In this document: positions 48,068 to 58,594 of the stretch, one piece after another | How the letters are laid out: each line of letters begins with the position of its first letter | How positions within the stretch are numbered: position 1 is the stretch's first letter | NCBI GenBank assembly: GCA_963691705.1 | Contig: OY829542.1 | Coordinates: 44,389,105 to 44,453,104 of the forward strand | Reading direction: 5' to 3' | Length of the DNA stretch: 64,000 nucleotides | Source: Viola odorata | Taxonomy: Eukaryota > Streptophyta > Magnoliopsida > Malpighiales > Violaceae | Program-made: the position numbers and the translations under genes | The notes under the pieces: generated by a model | Told to the model about the DNA's origin: nothing | Databases searched by the model: none | The model's input: the letters and a program-made list of their open reading frames with translations, nothing else

Positions 48068-49992
48068 TACAAACTAAATCATTACCTACCTTTCATGTTT
48101 TACTGATCGCCTGTCGAGAGCATAAAAAATAGTTGTATAATTGAATGTAAATATGGGGTAGAGTTACAACTTATCACTATTCACAATGGACTTGCAGATA
48201 GTGGTAAGAGGACCGTCCATAGAGACCTCTAGGGAATTGTAGTTCTTGGTTGACTTCCTCGTCACTGGATTTATTTGGTTGGATTTGAAACTAAGACAAA
48301 AAGAATAACAAATAAGCAGTAAAAATAATCTTGGTCAATAACTTGGCCAAGACAAAATTTATGGGTCTGAAAACTCAAATGGAGATAATTCCCGGTAAGG
48401 GCACTTCTGAGAGCTGCATTCTTATGCTTCGATCATGGGTTCAATGATGTTCATCTTTATCTCTATTGCACTGTTATAGAGTGCAAGGACCCCTATACAC
48501 TACTACTTCCCTTCTCTTCAAACTATCTAGCAGGTACCCCCTACTAGACAATCCTCACCAAAAAGTACCTTGCTGGATAAAAGGGTTTACTATTTTGGTT
48601 GCTGGCTTGATTGGATTACTGTGGCGCAATCGTTCTCAATGGCTTAGGGGAAGACAGTACCTAACTCAAGCTACCCCCCATTCGAGGCCCTAGGTTGTCA
48701 ATTTGGTCTGAGTTATATTGCTTATTTTCTCTAGCCTGGCGCGAGACTAGTTGTCTACTTGGCCAATTCGATTTCGCTCGTCCCCTTCAAGGTTGAGTGC
48801 AACTTTCAAGCTAGAATTAAGAATGATCAGTTTTGAACTTTAACAAGAAAGCGATGTGCTAAACTAGAAAATAATCAATTACAAAGATAAAAGACTATTA
48901 GGAATACTTTAAACCTCATGATGCATAAGAACTTAGCTCAATCAGCCCTTACCAAGAATGATGATCTAGCCGGACATAGTCATGGAGAAAAATAGAATTT
49001 TATTTAACATAAAGAGGAAATAAATCTGTAAATTCTGAATTGAAAAATTACAGAGGAAGTCTGGATAATAGATGCATCTAAGAGGAAAAGAAAAAGTCCT
49101 CTTAAACTGAAAGGGTTTTCAGCAGCTTATAAGCTTCACTCTTCCTAGTCCTACTCTAACTATTTCTAAAAGTAAAAGATAAGGATAAAAGAAAAGATAC
49201 AAATCTGAGATATTGTTTGTTTAAAAATTCAAAATATTATCCTAAGAGGGAGATCCAGATAAGGATTTTTGCTGATAATCTTCAATGCAGCTGATCCCTC
49301 AAATTTCACAGCCAGCTATTGCTATCCCGTGTCCTCAAGTTTCGCCCAAAGTCTCCTGCTGCAGTTTGTCTCGGCTGTCTTGGCCAAGCCCGTTGTCTTG
49401 GTCAAGACAGTTTTAAATGCATGATTTTGTGCTCCGTAGGTGATATTCTCCATGTTATTAGCCTCCAAGTGATTTCTGCAAAAGTAGGGAGAATCCATAG
49501 AAATCAATAGCTTTACTGCCCAAATTACAAGAATTTAGATAGTATAAGTATGAGAAATTAATGCTCAATAAAATTCTCCCACACTTAAACTATGCTTGCC
49601 CCCAAGCATACTGACTCTAAAATGAAACAAAACACACAGAAAAGCAAAAACCATAAAACCAATGTTTTTAACCATTCATCTCATCACATAAAATACTCAA
49701 ACACTTCAATACACAACTCCAGAACCGCATTACCAAGGCCTAACCAACACCCCAAAAATCCTATATCTGCATAGTCATAATTAGGTGCTCCATGACAGAG
49801 TCATGCAATTTAGAACACAACAAAACAGTTTTGTTTTCCTATTATTCCGATGTCATATAGACTGCAATTCTTTTAAGCACAACAAAACAATATCATTTGA
49901 GCCTTGCTTTTTACCACCATTTTCCATGAATCTTTGATTCATTGGGTAGTTTCCTAGATACTCCCACTTGATGAGGCAAGAGCACCAGTGAT
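48068..49992. other. Unassigned intergenic DNA
   Basis: No gene is supported. A stretch near 49570-49610 (ATTCTCCCACACTTAAACTATGCTTG) resembles sequence often found near plant gypsy-element ends, so this may be old retrotransposon debris. I could not find boundaries. Confidence 0.3.
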
Positions 49993-51041
49993 GTGAATCC
50001 TCGCATAAACCCTAGTGCACCGCCTGCGCATGACGTGCGCATACCACCCATCGAGCCAAGAATGCGAGCGCGAGGTGAAGACGAGCATGCGAGGTTGGCA
50101 CAACTCATTCAAAGAGTCGAGGCACTCATAGAGGAGGCTATGCGGAAAGGGAGAGAGTCTTGGCGCAAGGCACGACCCAAAGGCACACAACGCGCACCAT
50201 ATGGATCTTTTGTACAAAACCTGGAAAATATACAAGACCTTTCGAGATTGACCACCGAGCCACATTGGGCATACGACAATTTGTACAAAACCTGGAAAAT
50301 ATACAAGACCTTTTGAGATGTCAGGGAGTTTCTGTCCAAATTTTAGGCCAAACGCACGAGCCATTTACGAGTTAGTTCATGGAGACATTATGACGGTTGG
50401 ATTAGGGTTTTCAGATGCGTCCGTCGAAGCCAGCGACCATTCTTCAGAGCATTCAAGCCCAGACCAGGGAGAGAAGACCCCTCACACTATTTTTGAGTGT
50501 TATCTTTCATTTGGGACAAGTTTCAGCCCAATCGGACGAGCGAATAAAAAGTTAGTTCAGGTGGACATTTTGGTGCACAGTGTGAACGCATGGCCAAGCC
50601 CGACTTGGAGGAAGCAGCCCATCTTGGAGTCCATTCATGCGATTATGATTTTGAAGCTTCTAGAAATTAATTAAGTATTTATTATTTAGTTTATTAAGCT
50701 ATTAGAGTTATTTATTAGATAGGACTTCTATTCCTACTCATATTAGAACTTATAGTTATAGTTAAACTTGTACTAGGCGCTTTGCCTATATATAGAGCCT
50801 TTTGTGCTCATTGTAAATTAAGTTTTTTATCAATTAAATTCAGAGAGGATTTTCTCAAATTGTTCACGTGTGAACCTTGTTACTTCTTATGTCCGAACGC
50901 TTAAGTCAATTTGCAAGTAAAAGACCGAGAGTTCAAACCCCCATTATTTCATTTCACCTAGGTTGGTATTCACAAGTTGAATATAGGGTTAGGGATCCGA
51001 GTCAAGAACCTCAATTATTTATCTTAGGTTGCTTAGCACAG
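49993..51041 (+). mobile_element. Probable LTR-retrotransposon remnant (gag start and LTR-like sequence)
   Basis: A short frame at 49993 (RIPPIEPRMRARGEDEHARLAQLIQRVEALIEEA) looks like a retroelement coding remnant. Downstream, a TATA box (CCTATATATAGAGCC near 50787) is followed by a T-rich and then AATTAAATTCAG sequence, as in an LTR promoter and R region. Ends are not defined, and element 2 is inserted at its right side. Confidence 0.35.
50209..50319. repeat. 40-bp direct repeat, two copies 71 bp apart
   Basis: TTTGTACAAAACCTGGAAAA and the 20 bases after it occur at 50209-50248 and 50280-50319 with a single C/T difference. Confidence 0.9.
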
Positions 51042-51608
51042 TGATAACAATCCACCTAAGGAAAAGGGTATTTCCGTCTATTGCCCTGAAAGAAGAGATC
51101 ACTGTTCCGACCTTCGCGGTAGGGAGAGGGACACCGCCTCCCCCAGAGGCTGACGCCAAGAGGGCAAAACAACGCTCAGGAGTTTCCCCAAACGAACCTT
51201 CCAGATGGCTCGAGGAGCTGTCTCATTCTGAGGAATACCACGCGCCAGGGGGACCACTTAGTCGCTACCCTATCGTGGTAACATTTATCCCATGGCTATC
51301 ACCACGGTAACATATCATCCGAGGGGCGAACCACGATCCCTAACGTTAGGGATAGCTCTCTAGCTATCCCCAAAACGCGGAAATGCTCAATTCTTCTATA
51401 TATATACCTCCCCCTCAAAGGAGGCAGGTAAGCATAATCTGACTGGCCCAAGCTCTGCCAAATTCAGTACACATACTGACTTAAGCATCGAAGTGTTTCC
51501 GCCGGAGACCCCCTCCGGCGTATTGCAGGTACCGCGGACCGTCGTGAGCACGGATCTGAGAGGAGCCGTTCCGCCATACATCCTTCGGCAGAAAACAAAA
51601 TCTTATCA
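51042..51608 (+). repeat. 5' LTR of element 2
   Basis: Inferred from TGATAAC at the left, CTTATCA at the right (short inverted repeat as in element 1) and a primer binding site just after it. A TATA box (TTCTATATATATACC) lies at about 51394-51407. Without the second LTR the left end is provisional. Confidence 0.6.
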
Positions 51609-51611
51609 AAT

Positions 51612-51629
51612 TGGTGCTCTCGTTGAGAG
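51612..51629 (+). other. Primer binding site of element 2
   Basis: TGGTGCTCTCGTTGAGAG begins three bases after the 5' LTR end and resembles the site of element 1. Confidence 0.7.
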
Positions 51630-51693
51630 TATTGGTTCTATTAAGTGAGCATCCTTAATAACCAAGCTCCTCCTCCCCGAAGCCAGAAGGATT

Positions 51694-53679
51694 ATGGCCT
51701 CAGAGTCAGATCCGGCGCTGTCCTAAACTTCCAACATCCCATACAACACCCGCAGACGACTGTTTGCCTTCGCTACCTCTGATACCTCCACCCCAGTGCA
51801 GGACGTCACTGCGGGAGAATCAGATCTTCCTCCTGGGCAAAGTACGGAAGAAGTTACATTCCAGATTTGTTCTCCCTTTTCTCACGTAGCAGGAACCAAT
51901 CGTCTTACCCCCCAAGCAGGGAGATCCATGATAGGTGAAGCGGACAACCCTTTCGCAAATTCAATAGCAGCTCTCCAAGCTCAATTGGATCAGTTGGCAG
52001 AGATGGCTGCTGGAATTACTCCTCATGCCTCGAGACCTGGTGTGTCCTCCCAAGTAGTTTTCACTCCGTCCATTGTCAACGAACGACCATTATCGCCTCG
52101 ACAATCCAGAGGACTCCCGTCCTCCTTACCATTTTCATTGGCCCCCATCAGCATCCCGCCGCTCGCGCGTAGACCTGCTGAACATTCTGGACAATACAGG
52201 GGAGGAATCTCTATCCCTGAAGTAGCCCACCGACGTGATGAGTACAGAGAACATTGGGATGATCGACGGGGGGATATATTGAGAGAGCCATCTCCTAGAT
52301 ACAGTGAGAGATCTAGCAGTAGAGGTCGACGAGCTCGAACTCCAAGAAGCCGCAGCCGATCTCCCAGGCGGCATCAGGAATATGACCCTCAGAATCCCAG
52401 ATATGACGTTGAAATCCCACACCCACATCAGCCTCGTGGGGTCCCTGATATTAACGTTAGCCATCCGTTCAGTTACCGTGTCAGGCACCACAGAGTCCAT
52501 CGATATGTGAAACTCCCAGCAGAATCATATGATGGCACGAAAGATCCCATTTCTCACCTCAATAAGGTGAAAGATTTTGTGCAATTCCAAACGCGCAGTG
52601 ACGCAGCATTGTGTCAGATCTTCGTAATGACGCTGTCAGGCGTGGCACGTCTCTGGTTTGAGGGACTCCCGACCGGGTCTATTGATAATTTTTCTCAACT
52701 GGAAGAAAAATTCAAAAGTCGGTTTAGCACGGCTATTCCTATCAGGAAGTCAGCAGCTGCACTGTTCGATATTCATCGAAAACCGCAGGAATCGTTGAAC
52801 GACTTTTTAGGTCGATTTGATCTTGAAATGTCCCTAACGCCAGGGGTCACTATTGATTTTGCGGTTGAGGCCCTAAAGCGCAACTGCCGATACGGAAAAT
52901 TGAGAGACACGCTAACGGTGGACCCACCGATGACCCTTGATGCGCTGAGGCTGAAAGCGCATAATTATGCGAGAATGGAAGAGGAGGAAAATAGAGAATG
53001 GATCCGAGACATGCCAACGGACCCATATGTGGCCCCTAACGCCCCGCATAGCAGTGCCCCTGACGCGCGACCCACTGATGATCATGGGCAACGAAAAGAG
53101 CATACTGTCAAGGCCTCTAACCGGCAGAGAGGCAATTTCTCGAAAGGAAGACCCGGAGGGTCCCCCACTCGGAAACAAGCAGATCTGCCAAAAGGCCGGA
53201 TATATGATCCTGACCTTCCATCTCTTATACTCCCAAGGGCTGAAATCCTAGCGATAGTCCAACAGCGAAATCTGCCCATTAGGTATCCTGCTCCTGTGAA
53301 GCCAGGAGTGATCATGGGAGGAAGGGAAAACGCGTATTGCAAGTTCCACAAGGTCAAGGGACATTCGACAGATGTATGCAGAGAACTGAAATTGGCCATA
53401 GAGCGATTGGTCGAAGAGGGCTACCTAGGAGAATTTGCCACCAAGGCAAGAGAAGAGGCCAGGAACAACCCAACGGGAATGACAACTGATCAGAGGCAAA
53501 CGCCTTCACGTGCCACGGGGGCTAACGCAATTCCCCTTGGACAAAATAGAGAAGCTCTCGTTGTTCATAGCGATCAGATGCCTATGATTAATATTATTGC
53601 CGGGGGAACACCCTACTTCGAGGAGGCCATACCACAAACGCCCAGTCCTGGGGAAAAGCGCAAGCTAGAAAACGCCTAG
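51694..53679 (+). pseudogene. gag of element 2
   Basis: The ATG at 51694 (MASESDPALS) meets a TAA at 51724-51726; the same frame then runs open to a TAG at 53677-53679. A Ser/Arg-rich N-terminal half is followed by the gag core (SHPFSYRVRHHRVHRYVKLP, CQIFVMTLSGVARLWFEGLP) and a zinc-knuckle-like YCKFHKVKGHSTDVC. In element 1 gag continues into pol without a stop, so TAG here is probably a CAG-to-TAG change rather than a regulated stop. I cannot exclude readthrough. Confidence 0.82.
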
Positions 53680-55660
53680 GTAAAAATTGAGGCGATAAAC
53701 GCCTTAGATAGAATGATATTGTCCTTCTCAGAAGAAGACGAAAAAGGCATTGTTTTCCCACACAACGACGCGTTGGTAGTAACACCTGTCATAGGAAGTC
53801 ACGGGGTGAGGAGAACCCTTGTTGACAACGGGAGTGCAGTAAATCTATTTTCGCTGGAAGCGTATAACTTGATGAAACGACCTGATGGTGAGCTAGCGCC
53901 ATGCGTGAGGCCAATTGTAGGGATTGATGGCGTACCGATACCGGTAGCCGGAATAACATCCTTGCCAGTGTACTTCCGAGAAGACACATCCAAGCGCTCT
54001 GAAGAGCTATTATTCCTGGTTGTAGACCTAACGTTACCATACAACGCTATACTGGGGCGACCGTTCCTCAATCGTTTCGGGGTAGCGATATCCCAAAAAC
54101 ACCTGCGGATGAAATACCCCTCGTGGGACGGAGTGGTCTCAATCAGAGGAGACCAGAAACTGGCAGCCGAATGTTATTTGCTTATGACTCAGAGGAGTTG
54201 TGACCGCTACGTTTGCGTGGCAGACGATCCTTTCGACGATAAAGAAGAAAAATGCACTCAGCCACTAGATCAGATGATGTCAATACCTATCGCTGAGGAC
54301 AATGAGGCAAATCTCTTGGTCAGTGAGAAACTGAGCCCTGAAGAGAGCGTGCAACTAACCCGACTATTAAGAAAATGTAAGGGAGAATTCGCATGGAAAC
54401 CAGCGGACATGCCTGGAATCTCGCGAGAAGTCGCGAAGCATCGACTAAACGTCAGCCCTGAGGCCAAGCCTATTCAGCAGAAACGACGCGCCTTTTCATC
54501 AGAAAAAGTAGCGGCTATCGAGAAGGAGTTACTGAAGCTCATGGACGCGGGGTTCATTCGAGAAGTTCAGTACCCAACCTGGCTGGCTAACCCGGTGCTA
54601 GATCCAAAGCCTAACGGAGATTGGCGCATGTGCATCGATTTCACTGACCTAAATAATGCTTGTCCCAAAGATTGCTATCCCCTTCCTCGAATTGACCAGC
54701 TGGTCGACCAAACTGCGGGGTACGCTTATTGAAGCTCTTTGGATGCCAACTCCGGGTATCACCAAATCCCAATGGCCGCAGAAGATGAAGAAAAAACTGC
54801 CTTCATCACCCCTAGGGCCACATATTGCTACACCGCAATGCCGTTTGGGCTGAAGAATGCCGGGGCAACGTTTCAGCGTATGGCGAATAAAATTTTCAAA
54901 AAGCAAATAGGGAAAAATGTAGAGGCCTACGTGGACGACATTCTGATTAAAAGTCGAAGCTTCGAAAACCATCTTGCCGATTTGGAAGAAGTTTTCAATG
55001 TGATGGAAAAATACAAAATGAAGCTGAACCCTCGAAAGTGTATGTTCAAGTTCCAAACGGGAAAATTTTTGGGCTACGTGGTCAGCCGAAAGGGTATCCA
55101 GCCCAACCCTTCAAAGGTAAAGGCCATTCAGGACATGATATCCCCGCGAACCGTCAAGGAAATACAAAAGCTCACTGGCCACATCATCGCGTTAGGACGG
55201 TTCATATCTAAGCAAGGAAAGAGATGCCTCCCCTTTTTCAAGGTCATTCGAAATAAGGCCCCATTCGGGTGGACAGAGGAATGTGAAAACGCGTTTGCAG
55301 GACTGAAAGCCTACTTGTCATCCGATCTAGTGCTAACGAGGCCTGAGTTCGGCGATGAGCTATACCTATACCTGGGAGTAGCTGACGAGGTAGTCAGCGC
55401 CGTCCTCGTATGAAGTGAAGGGCATGTACACCGCCCTGTATTTTTTGTGAGTCACATATTAAAAGACGCGGAGCTACGATACGCCCGCATCGAGAAGATA
55501 GCGCTTGCTCTAATACAGGCAACGCGAAAGATGGACCGATACTTCCAAGCCCACCCTGTTACCGTACTAACTGATCAGCCGCTGAGAATTTTTTTTAGAA
55601 AGCCTGAGTCCTCAGGGAGAATGTTGATTTGGGCTGCAATACAAAGCCAGGCCGGCAATA
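53680..55660 (+). pseudogene. Protease, reverse transcriptase and first RNase H of element 2
   Basis: Same frame as gag. Protease has LVDNGSAVNLFS near 53820. RT runs from the QKRRAF region through WRMCIDFTDLNNACPKDCYP and YVDDILIK (near 54930). The RT-linked RNase H follows (LYLYLGVADEVVSAVLV). In-frame TGA codons lie at about 54730 and 55411; the second replaces an expected Arg codon. Near 55637 a deletion within the RNase H end (after RMLIWA) shifts the frame; the expected KARPAIKAQALADFI follows in a new frame. Confidence 0.85.
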
Positions 55661-56423
55661 AAAGCCCAGGCGTTAGCTGACTTCATAGCGGAGTGCACAT
55701 TCACCAAGGAGGTGTTGGAAAAACTGTCAGAGGAAGAACCAGAAAACTCATGCCTACCGTTCCTAGAAACGCGCGCAGACTCATGGGTTATTCACGTGGA
55801 CGGCGCAAAAAATCAAGAGCTAGCAGGAGCAGGGGTTTTCCTGGTGGGGCCAAACGGCATGGAAATGCGATATGCCATCAGAATCCTGCAGCCGTTATCC
55901 AACAACGCCGCTGAATATGAAGCGCTGCTGGCAGGACTCAGAATTGGAAACACCTTTTCCGTCGAAGCCTCTACCGTGGCGGAAGAGCAATACGGCTTGC
56001 GCCTAAAGATACGAGGAGATTCTAAATTGATATTGGATCAAGTCCTTGGAAACTCCCAAGCTCGAGAACCCGTCATGATTCAATACTTGGCCAAAGTAAA
56101 GCGTGAGCTGTCGGAGATGTAGAAAAAAAGACACTCGGGTCATCTTCGAACACATCCCCAGAGAAAGTAACAAAGAGGCCGATAGCCTTGCCAAGATGGC
56201 AGCAAACGCAGACGCCTCCATACCCAACGAGGTACATTACGAGGAGCTATCCATACCCTCTTTCATGGAGGAGCAAACATCGTTGTGTGTGGAAGAAATA
56301 GAAAGTGACTGGAGGATCCCAGTGGTAGAATATCTGAAGCATGATAGGCTACCAGAAGAAATTGCGGAAAGAAGGAAAATCCTAAAACAGGCGGCGCGAT
56401 GTAATATTACAATGGAGAGTTAA
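55661..56423 (+). pseudogene. Second (archaeal-type) RNase H of element 2 and linker
   Basis: The frame of 55712-56122 carries the second RNase H: SWVIHVDGAKNQELAGAGVF, NNAAEYEALLAGLRIG, IRGDSKLILDQVLG. A TAG at about 56120 and a shift put the end of the domain (FEHIPRESNKEADSLAKMAA) and the integrase linker in the frame of 56103-56423. That frame closes at about 56423. Confidence 0.83.
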
Positions 56424-57541
56424 TACGGAGGTGCTTCTCCCATCCAGCCGCTAAATGCATAACGGAACAAGAAGGCCTGCATGTGCTGAGAGAAATTCAC
56501 GAAGGGATATGCGGTATGCACATCGCGAGCGATACTCTAGTAGCTCAAGTCTTTCGGTCGGGATTCTACTGGCCCACCATATGAAGAGATTGCCATAACT
56601 TCGTGAAAACCTGTCAGAAATGTCAGGAATACGCTAAGATCCCTCGAAAACCAGCCACGCCAATCTCAGAAATAATTGCTCCATGCCCGTTCGCCAAATG
56701 GGGCATTGACATATTAGGCCCGTTTCCAATGGCTAGATCTCAGCTAAAATTCGTGGTCGTGGCGGTAGACTACTTCACAAAATGGGCCGAAGCCGAGGCG
56801 TTAGCCACCATCACCACTGAAAAAATTTGGCATTTTTTCAAACACCAAGTCATCATGCGATTCGGGGCTCCGCGCATACTGGTTAGCGACAATGGAGCAC
56901 AATTCACAAGCCAATTCTTCAGGGCTCAGTGTGCGGAATTCCAGATCGAACAAAGGTTCTCTTCCGTGGCATACCCCCAAACCAATGGCCAGGCAGAGGT
57001 AACCAATCGCAGCATCCTTAGTGGCATCAAAAAAAACCTGGAAGGTTCCAAAAAGAAATGGCCGGACGAACTGCCATACGTGCTATGGGCCTATCGCATG
57101 ACTGTCAAGACCGCCACTGGAGAGACCCCATTTGCGTTAGCATTCGGAACCGAAGTTGTCACACCGGTTGAGATCGGAATGATGAGCCTTCGGGTGGCTC
57201 ATTTCAGAGAAGAAAATAACGAGGAAAGGTTACGTGCTAACCTTGACGCCCTACCAGAAACACATGAGGAAACACTGCTGAAAACTCTGCACTACAAAAG
57301 AAAAATGGCGCAATACCACAACCGGCAAGTGAGAGAGCGATTGCTCAAAGCTGGGGATTTAGTGCTCAGAGATAGACGAGCGGCAGGGCAACGCATGGAC
57401 AAACTCAGCCCAAACTGGGATGGACCGTATCGCGTCACCCGTATTGTGGGGAGATGAGCTTACCACTTGGAAACGCTCGATGGAATGCCTCTACAGAACT
57501 CGTGGAATATAGCCCGGCTGAAGCTATACCACGCCAGGAAC
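56424..57541 (+). pseudogene. Integrase of element 2
   Basis: The HHCC zinc region is split: its first half (56430-56580) is followed by a TGA-containing break, and the Cys pair (TCQKCQEYA) opens the frame at 56603. The DDE core is complete: KWGIDILGPFP, VSDNGAQFTS and YPQTNGQAEVTNR. The C-terminal GPY/F-type tail (LSPNWDGPYRVTRIVGR) is cut by a TGA at about 57455, with the expected AYHLETLDG after it in the same frame. The domain ends near 57541. Confidence 0.85.
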
Positions 57542-57637
57542 TAGCTCACCCTATCTGGTAACATCAATACTATTCTAACAAGATATACCTTTCTGTGCGT
57601 TTGTTGTTGAATAAAATATAGATAGTGAAGCATGCCA

Positions 57638-58130
57638 GGAGTAAAAATCCTATCCTTGTGACGGCTGGTCCTGATCAGAAAACTCACTAAGACGAGGCAC
57701 GCCCTGGCATGGCTAAGCGTTGGGAGTGAAAATCCTATCCTTGTGGCAACCGTGCTCACACAGACGACCCATTAAGACGAGGCACGACCCCAAACGCTCC
57801 GGGGAGTGAAAATCCTATCCTTGTGGCAACCGTGCTCACATAGACGACCCATTAAGACGAGGCACGCCCTGGTATCCTTGGGAGTGAAAATCCTATCCTT
57901 GTGGCAACCGTGCTCACATAGACGACCCATTAAGACGAGGCACGACCCCAAGGAGAGACCAACTTCGTCCTGGAAGTGAAAATCCTATCCTTGTGGCAAC
58001 CGTGCTCACATAGACGACCCATTGAGACGAGGCACGTTCCAGGGACGCGAGGTTTCAACGCTTAGGAGTGAAAATCCTATCCTTGCGATGGCTGGTCCTG
58101 ATCAGACAGCTCACTAAGATGAGGCACTCC
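57638..58130. repeat. Six-copy minisatellite in element 2
   Basis: Units start near 57638, 57723, 57803, 57881, 57972 and 58065. Each has a core of about 64 bp opening GGAGTGAAAATCCTATCCTT and closing GACGAGGCAC, followed by a variable 12-30-bp spacer. The four inner units share one middle sequence (GTGGCAACCGTGCTCACA). The first and last share another (GGCTGGTCCTGATCAGA). Confidence 0.9.
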
Positions 58131-58594
58131 CCAAGCCAATCTCCGGCGGAAGGAAGAAAGGGACACTCCAGCTAGAAATTGAGCAGTCGATGCCCGGCGA
58201 AGTAAGGCTGGAAAGACATCCGTACTGAAACAACAACGTCGTAGCAGGCCTAACGGGGCAAGAAAGCTCCCTTGACAACAAAGGGTGATTTGAATCTGAG
58301 CAATGCTGAGTCATTCTTGGAAATGCTATCGGAAGGCAACGATAAGGCCATCGAAAAGGCAGCTGAGGAACCTATATGAAGGTCATGCGAGAGCAAAGTG
58401 GGCATATCTATAAAGGCGCGGCAGCAAACGCCACGGACGAATAATTGCGCAAGCAGTATTATGAAACAGAGCAGATAAAGAAGTTCCGTTCAAAAGGGAT
58501 AGCCCAACCAAGGAAAAAAGTGATATCGTTAATATTACAAAACAAGGAAGGGCTCGTCGGCCGCAAAAATCAGAATATATCTAAATTCAAAAAA
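58131..58594. other. Noncoding interval, element 2
   Basis: No coding domain or repeat was seen between the minisatellite and the end of aORF-A. It probably holds the 3' ends of both converging transcripts. Confidence 0.4.

Noticed and set aside
48466..48693. 75-codon plus-strand frame
   Set aside because: Looks like random opening in decayed intergenic DNA; no domain and no neighbouring exons.
51396..51581. Minus-strand frame in the element 2 LTR
   Set aside because: Lies across the LTR TATA box and promoter; no similarity recognised.
57638..58130. CRISPR-like repeat-spacer layout
   Set aside because: The units are 64 bp with uneven spacers, inside a plant retrotransposon. The repeat is far too long, units are of two types, and there is no cas gene. 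It is a minisatellite.
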